Positions 49,687 to 62,175 of a stretch of DNA of 64,000 nucleotides are shown piece by piece. The number at the start of each line of letters is the position of its first letter. The stretch's first letter is position 1. The notes below the pieces were generated by a model, which was not told the origin of the DNA, searched no databases, and worked only from the letters and a program-made list of their open reading frames with translations. Location of the stretch: contig JAIUCV010000004.1 of NCBI GenBank assembly GCA_026724425.1, positions 5,900,001 through 5,964,000 of the forward strand, given 5' to 3'. The stretch comes from Erythrophleum ivorense. Its lineage: Eukaryota; Streptophyta; Magnoliopsida; Fabales; Fabaceae. The translations under genes and the position numbers were made by a program.

Positions 49687-51555
49687 GATTTAATCACGAT
49701 TTATATAGTAACCTTGGTTTAACAATGATTATATTTAACTATGATTAAATCACTTTCTTAGCTTAACCATAATTTTGCATTAAGTGTGGTTAAGTAATCA
49801 CTTAACCACAACTATAAAGAGTTGGTTAAACCAATTAGTGACTTAACCATGACTAACTATGGTTATTCAATAGCTGTGGTTAAACCCCTAAATGACCTAA
49901 CCATGGTTATTTAAATAATTGTGGTTAAGCTAAGAACCATGGTTAAGTCTCCCATTAACAAGACTTAACCACAACTATTTAAATAACCATAGTTAAGTCC
50001 CCCATTAACAACACAAATCTTCATCTTTTTCAATCAGAATTTATCTTGTCCCTCTTTATCTCTCTCATTTATGATAGCATAGATATCTTCCTTTTCACAT
50101 CTTCGTCTCTATCAAGTCTAGCTTTTTTCAACACACTTCATCCCTCTTGTTGCTCTTACAGATCTAGCTATCTTCAATGCACATCATGGTCTTACAAGTC
50201 TCCATCGTCCTCCTCATCTCTGTAGCCTTCCACATCATCTCTCTAAGTTTTTTTTTTCTATTCTTAGTAGCCCATTATTTTGTATTTTTCATGCTTACTA
50301 GTTTTGAAACATTTGTGAACAATTTGTCAAGTTTTGATTTTTTTTTTTTCATTTTTTGGTTATGTTCCCATAATGAGTGAGGCTTCGGTCCTTAATTGAG
50401 TTGTAAGTTGAAAATTGAGGTGATTATAGATAAGGATTCTTAATACTAGGTAAACTTTTCTCCTTTGCTTTATGAAACTTTTTTTACTTGTACTAAATTA
50501 TCAATTTTTTTTAGTTGTTATGATTTTTAGTTTTTTATATTAAAGTAATTGTTATAAGCTATTGATGATCATTAATTTGTCCTTGAACAAGAAATTAATG
50601 TTAGCTATTATGATTTTTACTTTTGTTTGTTGCTTTGTTTTGTTCAACAAGTTAGATATCCATTTGTATTTATCTTAGTAGATATTCCTTCGCTTAATAA
50701 AGGAAAATAAGTTATTAATCCTGGTATGTCAAAAAAGAGAGGAAAATAAAATAATTAGAAGTATAGAAAGGGGGACTAGTGTATTATGAAGATCCTACCT
50801 AATATGCTTCATAAATAATGGAAAAATGCAACAATAAGGTAATCTAGCAAATAAGAATATCCAAGCTAAAATGGAAAAGTAGGCCAAAATGAACACATTT
50901 ATCAAAAATATATGTTAATTATTATGTTTAAACTTATAAGCAACTGATATTGCAATAAAGGTTTATAGTCAACACATAACCATAGAGTAATTATAAATTT
51001 AAAAGATAAAATAGTGCCATAGCAACTCTTATATCCAATATAGATTGCAGTTTTGCATTTAGAACATATGTAGTTATGTTATAAGCATATGTTTTTTATT
51101 ATTTGAATTAATTAAATTTATGAGGCAATAAGATCTATAACTTTAAATATTATAACATATTTTATTTTGTCATACTAAATTATATGATTAATGATATAGA
51201 TGTGATATATATGCAACATTATTATTAAACATTATTTCTAAATAAACATTCTTAACAATTATACAAAATCAATATCACATAATGTGAAGCCACTTATTTT
51301 ATAGTTAAAAAAATATGGACATTATAAGTTTTTCTTGTCTTTTTTAATTACTTCTTTAAAATTTTATCTAACCTATGTATATATCCTAATTCTTAAACAC
51401 ATATGAATATGTGTTAACACACATGTATAATGATTCAAAAGTATTTTTACCCCATAGATATTGCATTATTTTAAATCAAATAATGATGTTTTATTATCTT
51501 TAATGATGGCTAATCACCAAGTAAGGTATTTTTTTAAATATTAAATAATTAAAAA

Positions 51556-52815
51556 ATGGATAAGTTTTGGGTCGTTAAACTTCAAAATATCTATAAATAC
51601 TTAGATAAGTTGAATAAATTCTTAAACTTTGCATTTATTAATGGGAGTATGAAGGGTAAAATAATATATTCATATCCTAAATGTCAATGTAAGAAATGAC
51701 AAATTAGAGAAGTTGTGTATAACCACTTAATTATTAAACCTTTCTCACGAGGGTATATTTTTTGGGCTAGATATAAGGAGAGACTTGGACATGAATTTAC
51801 TATAGAACCTTGGTTAAAGTCACAAGTGAGAGAAGAATGAATTTGTAGAGATGATCCTATGCAAGACATGGTTCTTGATACATTTGGGGTTCATGATAAT
51901 AAAATTGTAGGTCCAGTTTCACCATCAAACTAAAGGATGAACAATGATGAAAAAGAATTTTATGAGTTAATAAGTGATGAGCAATATAATTTGTTCAAAT
52001 GTTCTGAAAAGTATTCAAAATTGTCTTTATTGGGTTAAATTGTTCACATCAAGTGTTTATATGGAATAAATGATAAGACTATATTAGTGATATTAGAGTT
52101 ATTGACTGATACTTTTAAACATGTAAATATTCTACCTTCTTTCTATGAGGCTAAGAAAATCATAAATAAAATGGGGCTTAACTACATAAAAATTCATGAA
52201 TTTTTGAATGATTACATGTTGTATTGGGGGATGATGAAAATAAGGATGTGTGTAATAAGTGCAACACATATAGATGAAAACCAAAGATTAAAAGTAAAAA
52301 ATGAATCAAATGATCTACAAAAGTATTTAGATATTTTTCACTAAAGCCATGGCTACAAAGGCTTTTTATGTCTATTAAGATTGTTGAGCTCATGAGATGA
52401 CATTTCATTGATAAGAAAAATATTGGTATGATGAGGTATCTGAGGGATTTTGATGCTTGGAAGCAATTTGATATAATACATACTTAGTTTGCTTCAAATT
52501 CTCAAAATGTACATCTTGAGTTGGCCACTGATGGTTTTAATCCATTTAGCACTTTAGGTATAACTTACAACATATGGCTAATGATTCTTATGCCTTACAA
52601 CCTTCCTCATTAGATATATTTGAAATAGAGCTCATTCATTCTTTTAATGATAATTCTAAAAAAAGTGAGGACTAGGGAATGACATAGATGTTTACCTACA
52701 ATCTTTAATAGAAGAGTTGATAGATTTATAGAATGTGTGAGTTGAAACTTATGATTCTTACATTAATAAAGTTTTCAATCTGCTTATTTTTCATTTGTGT
52801 ACTAACTATAATTCA
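51556..52815 (+). pseudogene. TNP2-like CACTA transposase, decayed
   Basis: The plus strand, in pieces, reads the order of a plant TNP2 transposase. An N-terminal transposase-associated domain runs from ATG 51556 (MDKFWV, then FLNFAF, KCQC). The TNP2 core follows from about 52030: ILVILELLTDTFKHVNILP and EAKKIINKMGL, then MLYW, then from about 52340 KPWLQRLFMS, LATDGFNPF, YNIWLMILMPYNLP, and GNDIDVYLQSLIEEL near 52670. Several in-frame stops (for example about 51696, 51838 and 52036) and losses break it. In living elements this protein cuts and moves the transposon. The open frame 52087-52344 is one surviving piece. Confidence 0.85.
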
Positions 52816-52999
52816 ATAGATAAGGTAAAAAAGGTGATGCACAAGCAAATGATTATGCATGATGTTTGAGCCATTCTTCCTTGGCAAAGGGTCATAATAC
52901 TATAAAACAATTCCCCCCAATCGATTAAAGATGACAGTGGATTGCTGGGTTTTTTTTTTTATGGTTGAAACTAATTTTAAATCATTTCCACTTATTTAT

Positions 53000-54090
53000 T
53001 CAGATTGGAGGAATGTTCCACAAGAGTACCACAAGAGTACAAATATCATGTAAATAATATCATCGTTCAGGCAATAGTACATTTATTATTCATTTCTCTT
53101 AGCATATTAATTTTATGTCTTTATCAACTATTGTATTTTATCTTGCAGACTAACTTTATTGTTGACAACATACATAAGAGATATATTTTATAGTTATTGA
53201 GAGTTAGGTGGAGACATACAAACTATGAATTATATAAAAATGACAGGATTCACACTAGAGAACAAATAATTAAAGATGTCTCAAATGACATAGATAGGAA
53301 TCATTGGGCATTGTTTATAAACCATTGTTTTAGCAAAAAGTCTCAGGTAATCACATTTATTTTTTTAAGATGTACTAATTCTTGGATGATTGTATTGATA
53401 TTTTTCTTAATAACTAGAAAATTACAGAGATAAACAAACAAAATAGAAAGATGTTAATTATACCACATACTAATAGATTAAAAAGCTTTACATGAAAAAC
53501 AAAAAGTCAAAATGGTAAGTTCATTTTAGTAAACAAGCCATTTGAATTTTAAATATAATTTGATATAGGTCACATATGTCTTCAAATTTGTAAGAAGTTG
53601 AGTGTGAGAGTTTAGTCACACAGAGAGATATGTGGATTGCAATCCATAAATATGATGATGGATCTTACGTCAATGATAAATCTAAAGCCATTTGTGTAAG
53701 TGTTTGAATAATGTGGGTGTTGACTTTTGATTTTGTTGAAAGTATTTATTTTTTAATTGATTTATTACATTCTATTTGAATTTGCAAGAATATATTGTTA
53801 TGTTTCAATCTCAAGACTCCTTTTTTCAAGAGAATTTCGAGTGATATTTCATTGACCTATCTTTGGGAAGCAAAGAGCATTATGGTCAAATTTGAGGAAT
53901 GAGATTTGGCGTTTGCCAATCCCTAATGTTCAAATGTTGGTCTTGTGGGAGTTTATCTAGACCTTTGTGCGTAGAATTGCAAAATGAAGTTGCTTAATTG
54001 AAAACACAAATGGCTAAAAAGATTAGTGATAATGACAAGTAGAGGCCAAATATGATGCAATTGTCAAGCGACAATAACAAATAAAAGTAA
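53000..54090 (+). pseudogene. Second CACTA gene remnant, Transposase_24-like
   Basis: Downstream of the TNP2 remnant, the plus strand keeps pieces of a second product: WRNVPQEYK near 53005, then VRWRHTNYELYK near 53200 and DRNHWALFINHC near 53290. Then come the WxxxH-type DGSYVNDKSKAIC segment near 53660 and a coiled-coil-like tail near 53970-54060. The order (W-R, K-W-R/x-F-K, H-W-x-x-F, K-x-x-G-x-Y) fits the plant transposase family Transposase_24, the TNPA-side gene of CACTA elements. Frames are broken by stops and intron-like gaps. Confidence 0.6.
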
Positions 54091-55294
54091 CTATACTTTT
54101 CATATTTCAAAGTTTTCAGGGTACATTGCCATTGGAGCTTGCAACCTTACAAGACTTATGGGTGGTTTTCTAAATTTCTATTCTAGTTGTAGCTATATAA
54201 ATGAATTTTGACTAACAATATTTTGTTTTAAATTCTAAGGGCGAAGTGATTAGGACAACAAATATCAACTTGCTAACGATAGTAATTCTCTATAAGAATA
54301 GACATATTATTTAGATAGATTTTATAATTACATTTCTTATTTGTAGATCAATGGAACATGAATTTATTTTCAATTTTAATAACATTATGGTTATTGTTAT
54401 TGAAAGTTGGTTCTTGTTGTTAGATATGTTACTGAAAATTGTTATTAATGAGAATTGGTTATTGGATATATTAGTTAAAATTTATTGTTACAAGTTTATG
54501 GGAAAAAATGACTACTATAGTTTATTTTAAAATTTTAAAAAAATAGAAGTAGGAATTAAAAAAAAAAGTAAGAATTAAAACTATCATCTTAGAATGCATT
54601 AAGGAAGTCCTGCTCATTGTTAGTTAAATTATGGTTAAATCTTATTTTAGCCACGGTTTCATGCTAAGAAAAACTTAGCCATGATTATTTAACCATGGTT
54701 AAACTTGTTTTAGCCACAATTTTAATTATCCATGGCTAAGGTGAGACTTAGTCACGGTCTTATTAATGTTTTACTAAAATCGTGGTTAAATTCTCTTTCA
54801 CAATTGATTTTACTATAGATATCTTAATTATAGCTAGAAATTTAAACCATAATTGTAACTATGGCTAAAGCTATTAAATAAATGTAGTAAAACTCGCATT
54901 TTTTTCAATGGTATAGGTATGCATGTGCCTTATCTTTGGTCCCAAAACAAAAATGCATGTACTTTATTTACATTTCAAGTTTATAAAGACTTCTATGCAA
55001 GAAAATGTGCTGAAAATTATAACAAACTTATTTATAAATTTTTACTTAATAGTTTTAAATTTTAAAATTTTCAATTAAAGTGATATATATTTGACATATC
55101 AACACCCGAAAAAAAAATTATAGCATAAGGTAAAATTATAGCATAAGGTATTGGTATCTACTTAATGATATTGATAACTAAATAATTAAAAAAATATCTG
55201 AATTTATCTAACATGATTTATATATTAATATTACTATAAACAAAGCAAAATATTAAATATATTTTAAGCATCCAAGTTTTTATTTATTTTTTAA

Positions 55295-55592
55295 AATAAA
55301 TCATACAGACTTTTTTATTTTCAAAATATACACAATTTTTTGAAATAAAAAATTATCTTATGTTTTAGTCTAATTTAAAATTTTTTGACTAAAATACTAT
55401 CTATATAAAATTTTAAATTTTTAGTTTTAAAAAATATATATTTATATTAATAAAAGATATTTTAGGCAACAAATTTAAATTTTAGCTAAAAAGTAAAATA
55501 AATTTTTGTTTTAAAAAAATCATGTATGTTTTAAAAATAAAAAAAAATGTACATAATTTCAACAAAATTTTAAAAAAAGTTGTATAATTTAT
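55295..55592. mobile_element. GTAAATTA-family MITE, copy 5 (unit A)
   Basis: Left end ATAAATCATACAGAC, right end GTTGTATAATTTATTC, with the family core TTTTAGTCTAATTTAAAAT. It was present before the segmental duplication, because its twin sits at the matching place in unit B. Confidence 0.55.
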
Positions 55593-56535
55593 TCTATCTT
55601 TTGAACATAAATACTTTAGAGAGACTGGTGTGTATCTACTTTGAAGGCAGACAAAACGTCCCCGTTTGAGGTTGTGGACTATTTTTCATGCATGTACCTA
55701 AATCAACATGTGACATGATTATGTGAGAATTAATTAATTATTTATTCTTACTATATATATACTAACACAGGTTGGGTTTTCTTTAATTTGATGAAAATTT
55801 AATAATGATCATTTCAATCAGATAATTATTATGTTTAATTTTATGGAATATAATTTTTTAAACATTATGATCAAACTATTATTTAATTCTAATGAAGAAT
55901 TAGTGCCAAACGGTATATCCATCTCACTAATGGATTATTCTTCGCCTACACAAAACTTTACGCGTTATTCTTTTGACATTTCTGAAACATTAACTAATTA
56001 TCTTGTGCTTAAATCAAATCAAATACATCAAAACTATGTGTTGCAATCTTTTCCTCAACTAACCTAATTTCATGACATAAAACCAAGTTTCAACTAACTT
56101 AGCTATCTTGAAAATGTGAATTTAAACATTGGAGTCAACTATTTATTTTGTTAATGATGGGTTTGTGATGTAGTATTTTAAATTTAAACTAAATAAATAA
56201 TTCAAAATCTCAAGTCTCAACTATTTATTTATCCATTTATTTTTGAGCTCAACCATTTATTTTGTTAATAGTTCAAATTTGTGCACTTTACTTTTGTTTT
56301 TTTGTTTTTAAAGTTGCAAGCTGCACGTTGGCTAAAAAAGAAAAATGCAAGTTCCACTTTAAAAAATCTTGATCACAAAACATTATTCATAAATTAATAT
56401 CAAAAATGTGTTATGTACTGCAAAATTTTATAAAATGGGTGGTTTGCTACATAAAAAATAAAAAATAGAAATAGAAATAAAAATTGATTTGATAAATGAA
56501 AAATAAGTTTTATATCTTTATTTTAAAATATATAA

Positions 56536-56540
<5 letters not shown>

Positions 56541-56566
<26 letters not shown>

Positions 56567-56570
56567 ACTA
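56541..56570. repeat. (AAAT)n microsatellite
   Basis: About seven AAAT units. The matching place in unit B (about 60819-60832) has only a couple of units, so it changed length after the duplication. Confidence 0.85.
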
Positions 56571-58484
56571 TTGAGTTATAATTATAAAAACATAATAAAT
56601 ATTGTATAAATTTTTTTCCTATTTCAGTTTTGCCTAAAACTACCGAGCAAGTTATAAGAAAGATTAAATTATATTAAATGTTGATATGATCATTGATGTA
56701 TTTATATTTAATAAGGTAAAATCAATCAATCAATTACCGCTAAAATTAAATTTGGCTTTTTTACCTCTTAAAACATTATGTATGAAAATTACAACTACTA
56801 GTTTAATTGGAGAATGATTGACCGTCTTTGTTGATCATAATGTAGAAATTGATTCCTTGTATTTTTATCAAGATGAATAAAGACAAGTTTAATGTATTAT
56901 TAAATATTTTTTTTATTTCAGGGTCAATATGAAGTCATTAATATTTTGAACGGTTGAATTGAATAAGTACAGTGTTTTAGGATTAAAAAAATAAATTAAT
57001 ATGATAGGTTCTTCCTTCCATATAATTCGTCCTCATAAAGAAATATTAGATAATTTTCCAAATTATTAATAGTAGTGTGCATGCATTTCTATATTTAGGT
57101 CACAGTTTCTCACAAAAGACAGATTAATTTGAATTCGTTAATGTAGAGTGAATCCATTTGAATCATCAGATTCGTCAATCTCTTGATTGCTTGCTTGAAA
57201 TTAAAATTAAAATTACAAATAATTTATTTATTTTTTTAATTTCAATGCTAATGAAACCATTTTTACTTTGCATACCCAAAAAAAGAAATCATTTCTAATG
57301 TAATTTTTCGGCTAAAGAAAGCCGTGATTAGTATTATTAATTAATTGATAATTAACGAAACATTAGTATAATTTTTTAGATTGAGATGAATTTAATAATT
57401 TTGAGTTTAATCGTTGTATAAAAAATGGAAAAATAAAAAAAATAAATCATTGATAGGTAGAGGTAGGTTCTAGTATGGGAGAGGATGACAAGTATGGATT
57501 TGTCAAGTAAGTATAGGTTAGCTAATAGTGGTCAATAATTAAAAAAGAAGAAATTTGAAAAGAATGAAAATGAAATTCAAAGTGGTGTGCCATATTATTA
57601 TATTATATCTATTTCAACCATTTACTTTGTCTATTTGGCCACTCACTTAGATTTGTCTTATTAATTATACACTGAATCTCTTGTAACATTGGTAAGCCAC
57701 CTCCCTCTATACGTGACACTTAACCAACTTGCACAAAGCCTTATGATATGTGTTCGAATTTTTAGCAGTCACAAAATTAATTGGATATAATATAATTAGA
57801 GGTAAAAAAAGAAAAAAAAAAGAGAAAATGAGTATAAAGAGAAAAAATATATCTCATACTGATTCAAAATTAGATTCTTTATGGCATGTTTGGTTTGGGG
57901 TGAGAAAGTAAAAAAGAAATGAAAAATCATATAAAATATCTATTTTATTCTTATGATTATTTTTTAATTATTACTCAATATTTCATTATTTTTCAATTAT
58001 TAAAAGTAAGAATACAAAGGTCATTTTCTATTTAAAAAATTATTATTATTTATTTCTATACCTAATTTTTTGTATACTAAACGAGTTATTATTATATGAC
58101 ATACGAATCACAAAAATAAAGGAATAATCATTTGTTTGTCTAGCGCAAAATTAGAGGTGTAACTTTTAAGAGTAAATTTAAATTGTCTAAATTTAAATTT
58201 AAAGTTTATATTTTATTATTTTTTTAATTTTTTAAATCTCAATCATTACTTTTTTAAATTAATAGTTGAAAGATTATATTTATTTTGCATTTTGGTTTCT
58301 TTAAAATAAAAAAATTTGAAATAACAAAATAAAAAAATTAAAATATGAATTGTCTAAATCTCCTTTTAGAAGAAAAGCAAAGCCATAAGGTGCAAAGGAT
58401 TTGTTTTCTAATGTTCTTGATTACTGCAATGTGATTATGGTTAAATATTATAATAAAATTATTTATGTCTCACTTATTAAGTTA

Positions 58485-59255
58485 TTCTAAATTTCTATTC
58501 TACTTGTGGCCATATAAATGAATTTTGACTAATAATATTTTGTTTTAAATTTTAGAAACTAAGTGATTAGAAGAGTGAATATCAACCTGCTAATCATAGT
58601 TATTTTTCATAAAAGTAGGCATATTATTTAGATAGGCTTTAAAATTATATTATTTATTTGTAAATTAATGAAACATGAATTTATTTTCAATTTTAATAGT
58701 ATTATGATTGTTATTATTAAAAGTTAGTTCTTATTGTTAGATATGTTACTGAAATTTGTTGTTATTGGGAATTGATTATTGGATATATTGGTTAAAATTT
58801 ATTGTTTCATGGAAAAAATATTTGGCTATCATAGTTTATTTTAAAATTAAAAAAAATTCAAAAGTAGCAATTAAAACTATCATCTTAAAATGTTTTAAAG
58901 AAGTCTTAGTCATGGCTAGTTAAACTATGACTAAGTCTTGTTTTAGCCACAATTTCAATTATCCGTTCTATGGCTAAAAATTACTTAGGCATGATTATTT
59001 AACTATGACTAAACTTATCTTAGCTATGGTTTTAATTATCCGTAGTTAAGACAAGACTTACCCGCAGTTTTACCTAGTTATGGTTTTACCAATATTTTAT
59101 TAAAATCCTAATTAAATCATTCTCTATAAATGTTTTAACCATGAATGTCATAACTATAAATAAAAATTTTGTCTATGGTTATAACTGTAGCTAAAGTCAT
59201 TAAATAAACATGGCTAAACTTGCCTTTTTTTTTTTTTTTTTTCTAATAATGGCAT
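58485..59255. mobile_element. CACTA 3' remnant in unit B
   Basis: It matches unit A 54167-54910 and keeps the subterminal ACTATGGCTAA / TTAGCCATGGTT-type motifs and a T-run end (here expanded to about 18 T), but has no left end and no transposase. It cannot move. Confidence 0.75.
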
Positions 59256-59611
59256 AGCTATGCATGTGCTTTATCTTTGGTCCCAAAAAAAAATGCATGT
59301 GCTTTATTTACATTTCAAGTTTACAAAGACTTCTATGCAAGAAAATGTGCTGAAAATTATAATAAAATTATGTATAAATTTTTACTTAATAATTTTAAAC
59401 TTTAAAATTTTCAATTAAAGTGATATATATTTGATATATCAACACCCAAAAAAAATTTATAGCATAAGGTATTGATATCTACTTAGCAATATTGATAACC
59501 AAATAATTAAAAAAAATCTGAATTTATCTAACATGAGTTATATATTAATATTACTATAAACTAAACAAAATATTAAATATATTTTAAGCATCCAAGTTTT
59601 TATTTATTTTC

Positions 59612-59912
59612 TATAATAAATTATACAGATTTTTTTTATTTTCAAAATATACACAATTTTTTTAAACAAAAAGTTATCTTATATTTTAGTCTAATTTTAA
59701 TTTGTTTGGACTAAAATACTCTCTATTTAAAATTTTTAATCTTTAGTTTTAAAAATATATATTTAGGTTAATGAAAGATATTTTAATTAATAAATTTAAA
59801 ATTAAACTAAAGAATAGAATAAATTTTTGTTTCAAAAAAAGTTATGTACAATTTAAAAATAAAAAAAAATGTAATTTCAACAAAAATTAAAAAAAATTCG
59901 GTATAATTTATT
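59612..59912. mobile_element. GTAAATTA-family MITE, copy 6 (unit B twin)
   Basis: Twin of the copy at 55295 carried by the segmental duplication, with small indels. Confidence 0.5.
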
Positions 59913-62175
59913 CTGTAAATACTTTAGAGAGAGTAGCGTGTATAATTGAAGGCAGAAGGTTGTGGACTAGTTTTCATGCATGTACCCACCTAAATCAACA
60001 TGTGATATGATTATGTGAGGATTAATTAATTAATTATTCTTACTATATATATACTAACACAGGTTGAGTTTTCTTTAATTTGATGAAAAAATGAATAATG
60101 ATCATTTCAATCAGATAATTATTATGCTTTATTTTATGGAAGATAATTTTTTAAACATTATGATTAAACTATTCTTTAATTAGAATGAAGAATTAATGTC
60201 AAACGGTATATCCATCTCACTAATGGATTATTCCTAGTCTACACAAAACTTTACGCGTTATTCTTTTGACATTTCTGAAACATTAACTAATTATCTTGTG
60301 CTTAAATCAAATCAAATACATCAAAACTATGTGTTGCAATCTTTTCCTCAACTAACCTAATTTCATGACATAAAACCAAGTTTCAACTAACTTAGCTATC
60401 TTGAAAATTTGAATTTAAACATTGGAGTCAACTATTTATTTTGTTAATGATGGGGTTGTGATGTAGTATTTTAATTTTAAACTAAATAAATAATTCAAAA
60501 TCTCAAATATCAACTATTTATCTATTTATATTTGACCTCGACCATTTATTTTGTTAGTAGTTCAAATTTGTGCACTTCACTTTTTTCTTTTTTAAAGTGC
60601 ACACTGCACGTTGGCTAAAAAAGAAAAATGCAAGCTCCACTTTAAAAAATCCTGATTACATAACATTATTCATAAATTAATATCACAAATGTGTTATGTA
60701 CTGCAAAATTTTATAAAATGGGTGGTTTGCTACATAAAAAATAAAAAATAAAAAATAACAAAAATAATTTGATAAATGAAAAATAAGTTTTATATCTTTA
60801 TTTTAAAATATATAATAAAAATAAATAAGTACTATTGAGTTATAATTATAAAAACATAATAAATATTGTATAATTTTTTTTTCTATTTCACTTTTGCCTC
60901 AAACTACCAAGCAAGTTATAAGAAAGATTAACTTATATTAAATGTTGATATGATCATTGATGTATTTATATTTAATAAGGTAAAATCAATCAATCAATTA
61001 TAATATATATATATATATATATATATGTTTTCTCTTAATTAATCACCGCTAAAATTAAATTTGGCTTTTTTACCTGTTAAAACATTATGCATGAAGATTA
61101 CAACTACTAGTTTAAGTGGATAATGATTGATCGTCTTTGTTGATCATAATGTAGAAATTGATTCCTTTTATTTTTATCAAGATGGATAAAGACAAGTTTA
61201 ATCTATTATTAAATATTTTTATTTCAATGTCAATATGAAGTCATTAATATTTTGAATGGTCGAATTGAATAAGTACAGTGTTTTAGGATTAAAAAAATAA
61301 ATTAATATGATAGGTTCTTCCTTCCATATAATTCGTCCTCATAAAGAAATATTAGATAAATTTCCAAATTATTAATAGTAGTGTGCTTGCATTTCCAAAT
61401 AGTAGTATACTTTTTTAGATTGAGATGAATTTGATAATTTTGAGTTTAATCATTGTATAAAAAATAAAAAAATTGATAGGTAGAGGTAGGTTATAATATG
61501 GGAGAGGATGACAAGTATGGATTTGTCAAGTAAGTATAGGTTAGCTAATAGTGGTCAATAATTAAAAAAGAAGAAATTTTCAAAGAATGAAAATGAAATC
61601 CAAAATGGTGTGCCATATTATTATATTATATCCATTTCAACCATTTACTTTGTCCATTTGGCCACTCGTTTAGATTTGTCTCATTAATTATACACTGAAT
61701 CTCTTGTAATATTGGTAAGCCACCTCCCTCTATACGTGACACTTAACCAACTTGCACAAAGCTTTATGATATGTGTTCGAATTTTTAGCAGTCACAAAAT
61801 TAATTGGATATAATATAATTGGAAAAAAGAGAAGAAAAAAGAGAAAATGAGTATAAAAAAAATATATGTATCTCATACTTAATCAAAATCAGATTCTTTA
61901 TGCCATGTTTGGTTTGGGGTGGGAAAGTGAAAAAGAAATGAAGAATTGGATAAAATGTCTATTTTATTTTTATAATTATTTTTAATTATTATTTAATATT
62001 TAATATTTTAAATTATTAAAAGTAAAGATGCTGAAGTCATTTTTTATTTATAAAAATTATTTTTTTAAATTTTTATTTTTATACTTAACTTTCTATACAT
62101 TAAACGAGTTGATATTACATGACATGAGAATTACACAAACAAAGGAATAATCATTTGTTTGACGGGTGCAAAACT

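Larger units (their letters stand above)
49598..54910. mobile_element. Degenerate CACTA (En/Spm) DNA transposon
   Basis: The left end is CACTACAAAAAAG at 49598, with a duplicate left end at 49178. The right end is a worn TTTTTTTCAATG at about 54899-54910, where TTTTTTTGTAGTG would be expected. Both subterminal regions (about 49600-49990 and 54600-54880) are crowded with AACCATGGTTA-type palindromic motifs in both orientations, as in CACTA elements, where such motifs bind the TNPA-like protein. The interior holds remnants of the TNP2 and Transposase_24 genes. No clear 3-bp target duplication survives. Many stops show that it is dead. Confidence 0.85.
48580..58145. repeat. Segmental duplication, unit A (full length)
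   Basis: About 9.5 kb containing the CACTA element and about 3.2 kb of right flank. Nearly the whole unit except its middle recurs in direct orientation at 58146-62175. Matches are very close; for example 55900-56090 and 60200-60390 differ at few positions. The left edge is marked by GTGCAAAACT at 48580-48589. Confidence 0.8.
58146..62175. repeat. Segmental duplication, unit B (internally deleted)
   Basis: Direct copy of unit A. Its left part, to about 58484, matches unit A up to about 49512. It then jumps to sequence matching unit A from about 54167 onward, so about 4.65 kb, including the CACTA left end and transposase genes, is missing. A further loss of about 290 bases (A 57095-57370) lies near 61395. 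It ends at GTGCAAAACT (62166-62175), the decamer found at the left edge of unit A. A (TA)n expansion at 61003-61026 is private to this copy. Confidence 0.8.

Noticed and set aside
55831..56067. 78-codon open frame in duplication unit A
   Set aside because: The near-identical copy in unit B (about 60151-60366) carries in-frame stops and there is no family resemblance, so selection for a protein is unlikely.
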